A DNA stretch of 64,000 nt. Source: Sphingobacteriaceae bacterium GW460-11-11-14-LB5 (GTDB lineage Bacteria; Bacteroidota; Bacteroidia; Sphingobacteriales; Sphingobacteriaceae). Numbering within the stretch: the first letter of the stretch is position 1; every line of letters starts with the position of its first letter. Both the position numbers and the translations under genes were made by a program. Positions 19,400 to 28,930 of this stretch are shown one piece after another. The notes beneath the pieces were generated by a model. The model saw nothing but the letters and a program-made list of their open reading frames with translations. It searched no databases and was not told the origin of the DNA. Where the stretch lies: positions 5,084,001-5,148,000 of the forward strand of contig CP021237.1 of NCBI GenBank assembly GCA_002151545.1. Direction: 5' to 3'.

Positions 19400-19418
19400 A
19401 ATTATCTCTGCTGATTTT

Positions 19419-20144
19419 TTAGTAGTGTGGTACTCCAATTACTCCCAAAACGTCTGTGCCGCTCCCACCTAATATGCCCTTTAAAGCCAACGTAATATTT
19501 CGATGCCTAGACGAAGCGATGCTAATTGTACCAGTGGTAGGAAGCGTATACGTGAAAAGAACCGTACCTGTGGCATTTCGAAACTGAAATACGTTTGTGC
19601 CACTTGGTATGACGGCAGGAAGGGGTAGGGTAATAAAGTCAGTAACCTGTTTATAGGCTACATTAGTGAAAAGGTTAACGTTTGGAGTTGATGCCAATGT
19701 CACATTAATAACTCCCGCGTTCGGAGATAAGTTTACTAATCTTACATTGACTACATCATCACTAGGATACGGTGGAATGTCATCCTTAACAAATACTGCT
19801 TCCGCGGTTGCATTTGTTCCAGTGAGATATAGGGAATAAATTCCACCTTGAGCAATATTTAAACTTTGATGATAATATGGCGTATTTGGAGCACTGCTGG
19901 CGAATGCCTTAATTGGAGATGGATTTCCTGCAACGATCGTAAATATCTTGTAATTATTTAGAGCACAACTATCAATGACATTACTGTTCAAGCGAACAAA
20001 TTTGCCTTGTGAAATTACATTGGTAATGGTCAAGGCGGCCAAGGGTTTTATTGGAATATCATTTGGGTCGTTTTTTTTACAAGCCATAATTGATATTGTT
20101 AGCAGGAAAAAAATCATTATTTTAAAATTTCGTTTCATGATCAT
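19419..20144 (-). CDS. DUF4397 lipoprotein in the SusE position
   Basis: The 241-residue protein has a lipoprotein signal (ISIMACKKND). Its body carries two beta-sandwich-like repeats typical of DUF4397, with VNVRLVNLSPNAG and a partner strand pattern at AAL TITNVISQG in the first repeat. DUF4397 lipoproteins often follow SusC/SusD pairs and may act as an outer-surface ligand-binding partner (SusE/F-like role); that role is inferred from position. Met3 (20138) is an alternative start. Confidence 0.8.
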   Translation of the reverse strand: MIMKRNFKIMIFFLLTISIMACKKNDPNDIPIKPLAALTITNVISQGKFVRLNSNVIDSCALNNYKIFTIVAGNPSPIKAFASSAPNTPYYHQSLNIAQGGIYSLYLTGTNATAEAVFVKDDIPPYPSDDVVNVRLVNLSPNAGVINVTLASTPNVNLFTNVAYKQVTDFITLPLPAVIPSGTNVFQFRNATGTVLFTYTLPTTGTISIASSRHRNITLALKGILGGSGTDVLGVIGVPHY

Positions 20145-20166
20145 TATAATTATTATAAATGTGCAT

Positions 20167-21627
20167 TTAGTAACCTGGGGTCTGAGTAATATTCTGGTTT
20201 AACAGCATTTGTGATGGCATAATTGGATAAAAGGATTGATATGGCTGCCAGTCCAGCCCTCCCTTATTAGGCGTAGCAACCCTCATAATATCGTCGATTT
20301 TCCCTGTACGCTTCAGATCGAACCATCTATGACCAAATTCGCTAAACAATTCTATCCTTCGCTCAGCAAGAATGGCGTCCAAAAGCTCATCTTTCGTGCT
20401 CGCTGTAGTATTTCCCAATCCTGCGCGGTTGCGAATAGCATTTAAAAACCCTTGTCCTTCAGATATTTTATTATTTTTTACACAGGCTTCGGCGCAGATT
20501 AAATATTGCTCCGCTACCCTAAGTACCATCGAATATTCGGTAACGGGAGAATTTAATGTTGCACTTTTATATTTAAACGGGTAATAACAAGTAACACCGT
20601 TAGCTATAGTGCTACCTATCCAAGAATTTCGGCGAAGATCTCCGCTCTCAAAGGCCGAAACAAGTGCGTTGTTTAGGTAATAAACCTTAGTTCCATTAAT
20701 TAATTCAGCCCCGGTGGCAATAAATGCCCATGCTTCTTGCGTATTCCGTCCAGTAACTACCGGTTGCAGTTGCCAAATGGCTTCTCTGCTATTTGCCTTA
20801 AAAACATTCTCTAAGGTTGTGAGAGAATATAGGTTTGTATTATTTATTACCTCTTTAGATTCAGTCTCAGCAGCTGCAGTGTTCCCAGTGAATATATATA
20901 CCCTGGCAAGTAAAGCTTTAGCTGCCCATTTTATGGGTCTGATCCTAGGGCTTGTAGCAACCGATGTCGTTAGGTCACTTTGTAAATAAGCATCTGAAAG
21001 GTTATCAACGGCATACTTTAAATCACTAATAATCTGCTGATAAACTATTTCCTTACTTGTCCGAGTGGCCACGGAATTGACTGCATAGTTACTACTGGTT
21101 AGCAACGGCACATCACCGTACAATTGTACAAGATAAAAATAGGAAAATGCCCTAATAAACTTCATTTCTCCCAACAGTTGCTTTTTAACCTTACCACTCA
21201 ATTTTGAATTTGAATCCTCACCAGAAGTTTTTTGTTCACTAAGTCCTTCTATAATTCTATTACTATAATACACTTCGGTCGAGTAGAACCTATTCCAAAA
21301 CTGGTTCGCATTACTAGTTGCAGTCAACGCGGTAAGTGCGTTCCGATTAAACTCGGCCATGGCAGTATAAGTATTTGGCAGATATACCATCAATTCATCA
21401 GAACTAAGCCCAGGAAAGCTTGACAATCCTAGAAAACTGGCTTGAAGGAGATCTGATCCTGAAGCGTTTGCATATACTTGGTTTACTGCAGCAATAGCAC
21501 TTTCATCGTTCGAAAAAACAGCCTCAGCAGTTAACGAAGTTCTAGGGGGGGCTATTTCTACAAGCTTTTTACAGGATAATGAAATCACCAAAAATATACC
21601 CATATATAATACTGTTCTTATTTTCAT
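20167..21627 (-). CDS. SusD/RagB-family outer-membrane lipoprotein
   Basis: The 486-residue protein has a lipobox (VISLSCKK) and the typical SusD ending: ILAERRIELFSEFGHRWFDLKRTGKI followed by QPYQSFYPIM and a short C-terminal tail. Near the N-terminus, ANQFWNRFYSTEVYYSNRIIEGL and LGEMKFIRAFSYFYLVQLYGDVPL match the TPR helices that contact SusC. It captures substrate at the cell surface for the partner SusC channel, 17 bp upstream in the same operon. Confidence 0.95.
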   Translation of the reverse strand: MKIRTVLYMGIFLVISLSCKKLVEIAPPRTSLTAEAVFSNDESAIAAVNQVYANASGSDLLQASFLGLSSFPGLSSDELMVYLPNTYTAMAEFNRNALTALTATSNANQFWNRFYSTEVYYSNRIIEGLSEQKTSGEDSNSKLSGKVKKQLLGEMKFIRAFSYFYLVQLYGDVPLLTSSNYAVNSVATRTSKEIVYQQIISDLKYAVDNLSDAYLQSDLTTSVATSPRIRPIKWAAKALLARVYIFTGNTAAAETESKEVINNTNLYSLTTLENVFKANSREAIWQLQPVVTGRNTQEAWAFIATGAELINGTKVYYLNNALVSAFESGDLRRNSWIGSTIANGVTCYYPFKYKSATLNSPVTEYSMVLRVAEQYLICAEACVKNNKISEGQGFLNAIRNRAGLGNTTASTKDELLDAILAERRIELFSEFGHRWFDLKRTGKIDDIMRVATPNKGGLDWQPYQSFYPIMPSQMLLNQNITQTPGY

Positions 21628-21644
21628 TTTTTAAATTTTTGAGA

Positions 21645-24600
21645 TTAAAAACTTGCGCGTACATTGAGTACGATTACTCGCATTGGAGGCATAACGCCAG
21701 AGGGGCCTGTAATAGGATCAGGTCCAGAGTATTTAGATAAGGTGAAGAGGTTCTGGGCATTTATTCCAATACGACTACTTTTCATACCTATTATTCCTGT
21801 CCAACTTTTTGGAAGATTCCAAGAGATTGCAATATTGGTCAATCTTAGGTAAGTAGCATCTTCGTAAAACGCCTCTGTTTGCGTAAGCAAACCTGACCCA
21901 AGTAAGGTTGAGTATTTCTGAATTACAGCGATGTCACCTGGGTTTTCCCACCTATTTAATGAATAAGCTATTTCAGGCTGATTGTAGGCATCACGCCCTG
22001 GTCTACTAGAAACAAAGAAATAACGTGGTTTTAACTGCTTATTGAAATCAAATGATAAATTCATACTTAACCCCTTATACTCAAAAGAACTCTGCAATCC
22101 CGCATAAAAAGGCGAGGTGTAAAGATTGCGCAAAGTAGTTTTCATATTGGCAGTGCTACCTGCTGTTGCAACAGGATTTCCATTGATATCTTCCAAAACT
22201 TCGAGGCCTGTGAGAGGATTTACTCCCATGTAGGTATTCATTGTTGTAGTGCCAAGCGGTAGACCAATATGATACCCAAAGCCTGCTACCCTGTTGACTT
22301 TATCAAGGCTTGGCAAACTTAAAAGTTTATTTGTTGGAACAGTGAGGTTTGCATTTACATTCCATTTAAACGCCTTGGCGGCCAAGAGCTTAACCCCAAT
22401 CGTATATTCCCATCCTGTATTTTGAACTAATGCATCGAAATTTACGTCGACAGATGCAAATCCAGCGGTTACAGGCAAATTGAGAGATTGTAAGAGATTG
22501 CTACTTCTGTTTCGATTGTAATTTATGCCTAAAGTTACGCGATTGTTTAAGAGGTTTGCATCGAACCCAATGTTCAAAGATCGCTTTTCTTCCCACTGTA
22601 ACTTTGAGTTCAATAGCCGCCCAGGTGCAAAACCTACAACGTTTTGATAAGGTAGATAAAATGTATTAGCAGAGTAGAGATCCATAAATGTATAATCTCC
22701 GACACCATCACTTCCAGTAAGCCCATAATTAGCTCGAAGTTTGAAGAAATTTAACCACGGGAGTTTTTCCTTGACCAAGGTTTCTTCAGAAACAATCCAA
22801 CCTACTGCGGCGGACCAGAAGTTGGCAAATCGATTATCGGGCCCAAATCGTGTACTTCCGTCTCGTCTGGCTGACAATCCCAACAAGTATCTCTCTTTAA
22901 AATTATAATCTAATCTGAAAAACCCTGCATTATATCGGTATTCATAAAAACTCGAGCCCGTTTGGTTAAAAGATGATGATGCAGACAAATTTTTGACCTG
23001 TGAATCACTACTCTGTCCTGAACCAGTAATACCAGAAGTTTCGCCCTGACTTTTGTTGTAGGTTGCCCCTAACAAGAAATTAAGTTTGTGTCCAGAAAAT
23101 TGGTGATTATATAAAATTTGTGGTTCTATAATATAATTATTTGTATTGGTGAACCGATAGGAACCCGATCTAATGAAAGTATTTCTAGCGGTGGGTGCAA
23201 CTGATTCCGCAAGGTTAGAGGTAAATTCCTGTTGATCCAACCTATTGTAACCAAAGCTTGTTTTAAAGTCAAGTCCATTAACTATGTTGTAAGACGCAGT
23301 TATATTACTTGTAAAATTATTTGTCTTAACTTCAAATGGATTTGTGAGGTAGGTCGAAAGCGGATTTCTAAATCTACTAATAGTGCCTGTTGGATCCATA
23401 TCCCAATTCAACGTTCCATCTGTATTATAAAGGTTTGGTGCATTGGGTGGTAGTAAATATAAAAAAGAACCAGCAGTAGTTTGATTGAGACTTGGTAAGT
23501 TATTGAAACCGTTTAAATAATTTCCTACAATACCTAGTTTGAATTTTTGATTTGCAGATGCTGTGTTTAAAGAAATACTTAATGCAATATTATCGTTCCT
23601 AAAATTCCTCGCATATGCACTATTTTGACGATTCCCTGTAAGATTTAATCGGTAGCTAGAATTTAGCGTGCCTCCAGATACACTTAGACTCGCGTCATCA
23701 TAGCCCGTTGTCTTGATAAGTTCCTTTTGCCAATCGGTAAATTTTTCCTTATCCCAAATACCGTTTAGGTCGTAATTTGTAGCTGATATTACAGCGTTGG
23801 AATTTCTGTAAGCCTCATTTCTAATTCCTAAGTATTGTTCGGTATTCAAGAAATCAGCACCAAAAGTTGCTTGATTCCATCCATTTCTCGAACTGAAATC
23901 AATTTGTAAGGTTCCAGGTTTGCCTCGCTTAGTTGTAATTACAATAGCACCATTAGCCGCTCTCGAACCATAGATTGCGGTTGCATCAGCATCCTTTAAC
24001 ACGTCGATGCTCTCAATATCGTCTGGGTTTAGGAAGCTTAGTGGATTGCCCGAGCCATAGGAAATACCAGCATTGTTGCCTGCAACCCCTAAAGCAGTAG
24101 GTGTCGCTTCCCCCCAAAGATTGATATTACCCGTACCGACCATCGTAGTAGATGAATAAGGTACACCATCGACAACAAAAAAAGGCGAACTATTTCCTCT
24201 AAAGCTACTAACACCTTGAATTTTAACATTTATAGTGGCACCGGCATTGCCACTGACTTGCTGAATCTGAATACCAGCAACCTTGCCCTGCAAAGCAAGC
24301 AGGGGATTGCTTACAATTTGGTCTTCAATTTCTTTCGCCCTAACCGAAACAGAGTTGGATAAACTTAATCTTTTGCTAGTCGTAGTATATGCTTGGATTT
24401 GCACAGCGTCAAGTTCACTTGTTGCAAGGTTTAACTTAATTGTTCCAAGTTCTCTTGCTGCCTTAACCTCCTTAGGATCAAAACCAATATATTTTATCAC
24501 AAGAATTGCTCCATCGTCAACTCCACTCATTGTGAAGGTCCCATCAACAGTTGTACTAGTTCCTTTGCCGTTTGCTTTTAATACAACGGATGCCCCAGAA

Positions 24601-25025
24601 AGGGGTGAGCCATTCTCATCTACAACCTTTCCACTAACGACAATTTGGTCGTTCAATTCATATTTATCTTTGGGTTGTATAACGATAGTTTTTTCATCAA
24701 TTAGATATGAGTATTTGTCAGAATTTATTATAAAATTTAGTACTTCCTTTAAAGAACTGTTTTTAAATTCAACCGAAACTTTTCCGTTTGCGTCGAATTT
24801 CTCACTCTCCCATAGAATGGAGTAACCTGTTTGTTTTCGAATTTCTTTAAATACCTGAGCTAGGCTTACATTTTTTTTATTTAATGTAAGGTGTTGTGCC
24901 ATTCCGGCTGCACTTACTTGAAGCAAAGCAGAAATCAATATTGTTGTGGTCAGCTTCATAATCATTAGCATTCTTCGGATGCAGGAAAAGTGGCTGCACC
25001 AAAATTTTGTAAAATTTTTGTACAT
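21645..25025 (-). CDS. SusC/RagA TonB-dependent transporter with STN signalling domain
   Basis: The 1126-residue protein has a signal region, an STN domain (about residues 50-120, LAQVFKEIRKQTGYSILW to TIVIQPKD), a carboxypeptidase-regulatory-like domain (about 130-205), a plug (SNPLLALQGKVAGIQIQQ, PLSFLNPDDIESIDVLKDADATAIYGSRAANG) and a beta-barrel ending in phenylalanine. The STN domain couples substrate loading to the FecR anti-sigma factor encoded just upstream, so it should both import and signal. The start at 25025 gives a long leader; Met19 (24971) is an alternative. Confidence 0.95.
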   Translation of the reverse strand: MYKNFTKFWCSHFSCIRRMLMIMKLTTTILISALLQVSAAGMAQHLTLNKKNVSLAQVFKEIRKQTGYSILWESEKFDANGKVSVEFKNSSLKEVLNFIINSDKYSYLIDEKTIVIQPKDKYELNDQIVVSGKVVDENGSPLSGASVVLKANGKGTSTTVDGTFTMSGVDDGAILVIKYIGFDPKEVKAARELGTIKLNLATSELDAVQIQAYTTTSKRLSLSNSVSVRAKEIEDQIVSNPLLALQGKVAGIQIQQVSGNAGATINVKIQGVSSFRGNSSPFFVVDGVPYSSTTMVGTGNINLWGEATPTALGVAGNNAGISYGSGNPLSFLNPDDIESIDVLKDADATAIYGSRAANGAIVITTKRGKPGTLQIDFSSRNGWNQATFGADFLNTEQYLGIRNEAYRNSNAVISATNYDLNGIWDKEKFTDWQKELIKTTGYDDASLSVSGGTLNSSYRLNLTGNRQNSAYARNFRNDNIALSISLNTASANQKFKLGIVGNYLNGFNNLPSLNQTTAGSFLYLLPPNAPNLYNTDGTLNWDMDPTGTISRFRNPLSTYLTNPFEVKTNNFTSNITASYNIVNGLDFKTSFGYNRLDQQEFTSNLAESVAPTARNTFIRSGSYRFTNTNNYIIEPQILYNHQFSGHKLNFLLGATYNKSQGETSGITGSGQSSDSQVKNLSASSSFNQTGSSFYEYRYNAGFFRLDYNFKERYLLGLSARRDGSTRFGPDNRFANFWSAAVGWIVSEETLVKEKLPWLNFFKLRANYGLTGSDGVGDYTFMDLYSANTFYLPYQNVVGFAPGRLLNSKLQWEEKRSLNIGFDANLLNNRVTLGINYNRNRSSNLLQSLNLPVTAGFASVDVNFDALVQNTGWEYTIGVKLLAAKAFKWNVNANLTVPTNKLLSLPSLDKVNRVAGFGYHIGLPLGTTTMNTYMGVNPLTGLEVLEDINGNPVATAGSTANMKTTLRNLYTSPFYAGLQSSFEYKGLSMNLSFDFNKQLKPRYFFVSSRPGRDAYNQPEIAYSLNRWENPGDIAVIQKYSTLLGSGLLTQTEAFYEDATYLRLTNIAISWNLPKSWTGIIGMKSSRIGINAQNLFTLSKYSGPDPITGPSGVMPPMRVIVLNVRASF

Positions 25026-25115
25026 TCGTTTAATGGGTTTTAGTCCTTAATAAGTTGTTTCACGCATTTGATTAGGTATACCCAGGATATTGGCCGGGAG
25101 TGTTAGAGCACTTCC

Positions 25116-25137
25116 GGTTATTTTTATCTAGATAACC
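25116..25137 (-). promoter_or_regulatory. Hairpin in the fecR-susC gap
   Basis: GGTTAT (25116-25121) pairs with ATAACC (25132-25137) with a 10-base loop, in the 182-bp gap between fecR and susC. It could be a leaky terminator or leader structure separating regulator and transporter expression. No T-run is strong enough to decide. Confidence 0.35.
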
Positions 25138-25207
25138 TTTGCTAAGATTAAGGCCCTAAGTTTCTATGTATTTTCATGTTTGTTTGGTTTTGTTGTTTTA
25201 ACTTTGG

Positions 25208-26335
25208 TTAATTGGCTTTTCTTTCGGCGATTATTTTTTGGTCCTTGATCTTAAAGACCACAGATTTCGTGAACTCTAGTTTTCTTAGGACTTGTGACAC
25301 TTTTGCATATCGAGACACTGAGCCCGAGAATTTCTTGGTTTTAAGACTTTCGTCCTGATATTCAATTTCTACGTTATACCATCTAGAAACCTGTTTCAAG
25401 ATATCGGAAAGCGGTTCGTTACTGAAAACAAAAAAACCATCCTTCCATGCAACTTCATCATCAACGTCTACATCTGAGATTGTCAACTTATTATTTAATA
25501 AAGTAGATTGTTTGCCTGGTTCCAAAATTTTATTTCCGTTCCCATTTCGTATGGAGACTTTAACTGAACCTTCCAATAAAGTGGTCTTGGTGGCCATCTC
25601 ATCTGTATAGGAGTTGATATTGAAATGCGTTCCCAAAACTTCTACTTCCTGTTTATCTGTTGAAACTATGAACGGATGGGCTCCGTCCTTTTCAATTTCA
25701 AAATATCCTTCTCCAGTAAGCTCTACTCTTCGGTCTTTTGATGAGGCAAATGACGCTGGATACTTTAAGGAGGAAAGCGCATTTAACCACACCTTGCTAC
25801 CATCAGGGAGAACAACCGCTTGAGTTTCGCCTCTGTATGTGGTAAGTGTTTGCATCACGCCTGGTCCATTTTCGCCGCCAGCCATCCCGTATACCAGCTC
25901 ACCCTGTTCGTTCTTGGTAATTGTAACTCCGCTCTCTTCTGCAACCTTTCCCTTACTGGCATCGGCGATATATATTTTCTTTCCGCTGGAAAGTGTAAGG
26001 GTAGCAGCGATCCTTCCAGGTTCGATGTCGTTCGCTGCGAACTGCTGTTCGGTTTTGTTCCTGTGCTGCTGGTAAAAATAACCTACGGTGGCAACTGCTA
26101 ATGCAATGGAGGCGGCAACGGCAATTTTTGGCCAAAGTCTTGTTTTCTTATCTCCCTTCAAATAAGGTTTTAGCGCTTCGCGGCCACGGGCAATAGTCTG
26201 CTCATGATTTTCTTCGCTATAGATTACTGGCTCGTTCCCGCCAAGTTCATGCACCCAGCGTTCGAGCAGTTCTTTCTCCTTGTCGGTTGCCTGTCCGTTA
26301 CGGTATTTTTCGAGAAGTTTTGATGCGTCCTTCAT
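25208..26335 (-). CDS. FecR-family anti-sigma factor
   Basis: The 375-residue protein has a cytoplasmic N-terminus (DASKLLEKYRNGQATDKEKELLERW), one membrane span (about residues 88-105, AVAASIALAVATVGYFY), and a periplasmic FecR domain (TYRGETQAVVLPDGSKVWLNALSSLKYP, GEGYFEIEKDGAHPFIV, VLGTHFNINSY) followed by a secretin/STN-like C-terminal part. It binds the adjacent ECF sigma factor until a SusC STN signal releases it. Gene order sigma-fecR-susC-susD is the standard trans-envelope signalling set. Confidence 0.93.
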   Translation of the reverse strand: MKDASKLLEKYRNGQATDKEKELLERWVHELGGNEPVIYSEENHEQTIARGREALKPYLKGDKKTRLWPKIAVAASIALAVATVGYFYQQHRNKTEQQFAANDIEPGRIAATLTLSSGKKIYIADASKGKVAEESGVTITKNEQGELVYGMAGGENGPGVMQTLTTYRGETQAVVLPDGSKVWLNALSSLKYPASFASSKDRRVELTGEGYFEIEKDGAHPFIVSTDKQEVEVLGTHFNINSYTDEMATKTTLLEGSVKVSIRNGNGNKILEPGKQSTLLNNKLTISDVDVDDEVAWKDGFFVFSNEPLSDILKQVSRWYNVEIEYQDESLKTKKFSGSVSRYAKVSQVLRKLEFTKSVVFKIKDQKIIAERKAN

Positions 26336-26547
26336 ATAATTTTGATGGAAATAAATGATTTCAACTTGTCACTATTTACCACATTTTATAACTAAGCCGA
26401 TTAACTTGACAAGTACTGTACAAAATATTTTAAAATAACTTCAATCCATTGACATTCAGTGGTTTAAATTACCATCAAAAAAATTTAATTCCAAATCATT
26501 GACCTTTTTTGTTGGTCTTATGGCTTTGTTCTGGCTATGATTTAGCT

Positions 26548-27126
26548 TCAGAAGCGAAATAGCATATATAGGAATATGAACAGCCCAAGTTTGGTGCGCA
26601 GGATCTTAAGGGCGCGTGTAATATGACGGCTTACGTTTTCTTCTGTTGTACCGAGTACCTCTGCGATTTCCCGATGGCTCAGGTTTTCCTTGCGGGACAG
26701 GAGGAATACTTCCTTCATCTTTGTAGGGAGTAGATCTATTTGCTTATTAATGATTTCGATGATCTCTTTTTCCCTCACGCGGTAATCGGCTTGTTCGCTG
26801 AAGTTCTTTGCGTAGGTGTCCAGCGACTGGAGATATTTGTCTTCTACCTTCTGGTGGCTGAAGATGTCTAGGATTTCATACCTAACTGCGCGGTAGAGGT
26901 AACTAGCTAGTGAGGATTCTATATTGATGGACTCATGTCGATTCCAAAGGCTTACGTAAACCTCCTGAACGACATCTTCTGCTTCCTGTCTGTTGCGCAG
27001 TTTTTTGTCGGCGTAAATGATAAGCAAATTATAGTACCTCTCGAAGATTTCCACAAATGCGTTTTTATCTCCCTGCTTGAGCAGGTCATAAAGTTCGGAG
27101 TCCTTATGGGTACTATAGATTAACAT
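26548..27126 (-). CDS. ECF sigma-70 factor, FecI-like
   Basis: The 192-residue protein has region 2 (AFVEIFERYYNLLIIYADKKL, EDVVQEVYVSLWNRHE) and region 4 (LLPTKMKEVFLLSRKENLSHR, IAEVLGTTEENVSRHITRALKIL) of Bacteroidetes ECF factors and a short hydrophobic tail. It directs RNA polymerase to the downstream susCD operon when released by FecR. It is 212 bp upstream of fecR, a longer gap than usual. Confidence 0.93.
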   Translation of the reverse strand: MLIYSTHKDSELYDLLKQGDKNAFVEIFERYYNLLIIYADKKLRNRQEAEDVVQEVYVSLWNRHESINIESSLASYLYRAVRYEILDIFSHQKVEDKYLQSLDTYAKNFSEQADYRVREKEIIEIINKQIDLLPTKMKEVFLLSRKENLSHREIAEVLGTTEENVSRHITRALKILRTKLGLFIFLYMLFRF

Positions 27127-27276
27127 CGAATAAAAGCTGTTAACGGAATTTACCGTCAGTCTAATTTAAGAAATTTTGTTGCAGCAATGATAAATATATT
27201 TTCTTTAACGAAATGTTAAATCTTCCATGAGATATTTATTGCACATCTGGAAAGCTCAAATCGGATTTACGGAAAT

Positions 27277-27516
27277 TCAAAAATCTTTTTGGGATGACTG
27301 GAGATTATTTTCGATTAGGAATTTTTTGTATTCGCTGAGATGCTTCAAATTTAAACCAGGAATATTCATAATTTCTTCGGGCGACAGTTCAAGTAATTGC
27401 TTTAAATTTTGGTATCCATTATTCATAAGAACCGCCTTTAATGGTTCACTGAGATTAAGTTCGGCTATCTTTCTGTTTTGCAACTCTTCCACTTTGAAGA
27501 AATATATTTTATCCAA
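27277..27516 (-). CDS. Stand-alone RNA polymerase alpha-CTD-like protein
   Basis: This 79-residue protein consists almost entirely of a helix-hairpin-helix unit resembling the alpha subunit C-terminal domain: LNLSEPLKAVLMNNGY, then LLELSPEEIMNIPGLNLKHLSEYKKFL. The alpha-NTD is absent. Such a piece could bind DNA or contact RNA polymerase. It is transcribed divergently from the XRE regulator and appears to mark the start of the conjugative-element control module. A plain HhH DNA-binding role is the alternative. Confidence 0.7.
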   Translation of the reverse strand: MDKIYFFKVEELQNRKIAELNLSEPLKAVLMNNGYQNLKQLLELSPEEIMNIPGLNLKHLSEYKKFLIENNLQSSQKDF

Positions 27517-27603
27517 AGATAAAACAATTTATTCAATAGTTCCTTATATTAAGGGTTATGATGTGCGGTTGTGCATAATAAGGCTGTTGATTTGTTTTGC
27601 AAT

Positions 27604-27873
27604 ATGCCTAAAGGAGTCGATCTTTCAGAGAAAAAACATATCAAGTCACCAGACATCTACCTCAAGAAGTTTGGCGAAAGAGTACGCGCCCTTAGGATTG
27701 CCAAAGGTTATTCAAGTTATGATATGTTCGCCTATGAACATGATATCAACAGAAGCCAATGGGGAAGATATGAAACCGGCAAAGATGTACGCCTTTCTTC
27801 TATTCTGCAAATCGTTTCCGTTTTTGACATGACCCTCGAAGAATTCTTCAGCGAAGGTTTTGAGGATAAATAA
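27604..27873 (+). CDS. XRE-family HTH regulator
   Basis: From the ATG at 27604 (MPKGVDLSEKK) this gives 89 residues; an in-frame GTG at 27571 is a less likely start. A Cro/cI-type HTH covers about residues 25-80: FGERVRALRIAKGYSSYDMFAYEHDINRSQWGRYETG, then LSSILQIVSVFDMTLEEFF. It precedes rteC by 91 bp, with a 10-bp inverted repeat in that gap. It probably regulates element transfer genes. Confidence 0.85.
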   Translation: MPKGVDLSEKKHIKSPDIYLKKFGERVRALRIAKGYSSYDMFAYEHDINRSQWGRYETGKDVRLSSILQIVSVFDMTLEEFFSEGFEDK

Positions 27874-27923
27874 TTTCGCTTTTTATTTTTTTAGTTAATT
27901 CAAGACTGCCTGTTACTTGATGT

Positions 27924-27951
27924 TTTAAACTTGCTGCCAATCAAGTTTAAA
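27924..27951. promoter_or_regulatory. 10-bp perfect inverted repeat, candidate operator for rteC
   Basis: TTTAAACTTG at 27924-27933 and CAAGTTTAAA at 27942-27951 are perfect inverted copies separated by 8 bp, ending 13 bp before the rteC ATG. Symmetry and position fit an operator for a dimeric regulator such as the adjacent XRE protein. A hairpin in the rteC leader is the alternative. Confidence 0.6.
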
Positions 27952-27964
27952 CCTTTTATACGTA

Positions 27965-28837
27965 ATGGACAGAGTTTATATCGGGAAACTGTATGCTTCG
28001 ATGGAATCGGAGCTTGCGGGCATCTATGAACTTCCCGAACAATTTTCTAATTCGCTGGGCATCGTGTCATCAGCGATGCACCAGCTGCACCGGCATATTT
28101 CTTCGTCTGGTTTCTTTGGGACTGAGGAAATCGAGTTCTTCAAGGAGATCAAACCCAAATTCTACCACTGGTACATTTTTCTGGTGGAACGGCACAATGT
28201 GATAAAGGGGCTTTCTATGGGCACCGAGCATATGGCAAGGGACTACTACCTGCAGGAGCTTTCATTTATCAAACGGTTTTTTGACCAGAACGCGTTTGTC
28301 TACCAGTATTTCCTGGCGCAGGAGATATCAAAGGATGAGGAATATTTTCTGCGCTCCAATTTTGAGCCGGCTTTTGAGCGGCCGATATTTCAGCTCGAGA
28401 ACTTTTCCACCAACCAGGATTATTTGTTCGCCAAGTTTATGGCCTACGAACGCTTGCAGGAATTTGTGGTGACCAGGCTCCGCGCCACTTACGTATCTGA
28501 TGCCAGTACAATATTTGGCGAACTTAGTTCTGCAAAGAAACGTACCTGGACGGACGGAAAGATCAAACTGGTGGAACTTGCCTACGGGATCTATTTTATG
28601 GGCTCGGTAGATTTTGGGAAAGCAGAGATCTATGATATCATCTCTGCGCTAGAGGAAAGCTTCAACATCCATCTGGGCGTGGCTTACCGCAGGTTCGTTG
28701 AGATTTCAAGGCGAAAGTCAGAAAGCCATACCAGTTACCTTGATGCCATGCGTGCTGAAATCGTCAGGCGGATTACCGAAAAGGACCGCTACAAACCTTT
28801 TGTTCCCAAAACAAGATCCGGAGAATCTCCCGGATAA
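27965..28837 (+). CDS. RteC-family regulator of element excision and transfer
   Basis: The 290-residue protein matches the RteC family of Bacteroidetes conjugative transposons, with FFKEIKPKFYHWYIFLVERHNV (about 60-80), YYLQELSFIKRFFDQNAFVYQYF (about 97-119) and a C-terminal winged-helix-like segment (WTDGKIKLVELAYGIYFMGSVDFGKA, then AYRRFVEISRRK). In CTnDOT, RteC activates the excision operon. No RteA/RteB two-component pair is seen, so control here probably relies on the XRE neighbour. Confidence 0.88.
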   Translation: MDRVYIGKLYASMESELAGIYELPEQFSNSLGIVSSAMHQLHRHISSSGFFGTEEIEFFKEIKPKFYHWYIFLVERHNVIKGLSMGTEHMARDYYLQELSFIKRFFDQNAFVYQYFLAQEISKDEEYFLRSNFEPAFERPIFQLENFSTNQDYLFAKFMAYERLQEFVVTRLRATYVSDASTIFGELSSAKKRTWTDGKIKLVELAYGIYFMGSVDFGKAEIYDIISALEESFNIHLGVAYRRFVEISRRKSESHTSYLDAMRAEIVRRITEKDRYKPFVPKTRSGESPG

Positions 28838-28930
28838 AATATCTAACTGCCTAAATGTTGTCAATCCCCCTTCCCGCTACTTTGGAATTTTGCTGCCAGT
28901 ATCTGTTAGATCTTTGACATCTGGGAACGA

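Noticed and set aside
26691..26705. TCCTTGCGGGA resembling the comM junction core
   Set aside because: It lies inside the ECF sigma coding sequence in a conserved frame; a chance match of a short word.
27127..27603. Left end of the conjugative element between the sigma gene and XRE gene
   Set aside because: No comM 5' part, integrase or copy of the comM junction sequence is present there.
27227..27832. 201-codon plus-strand frame
   Set aside because: Antisense to the alpha-CTD-like gene and out of frame with the XRE gene.
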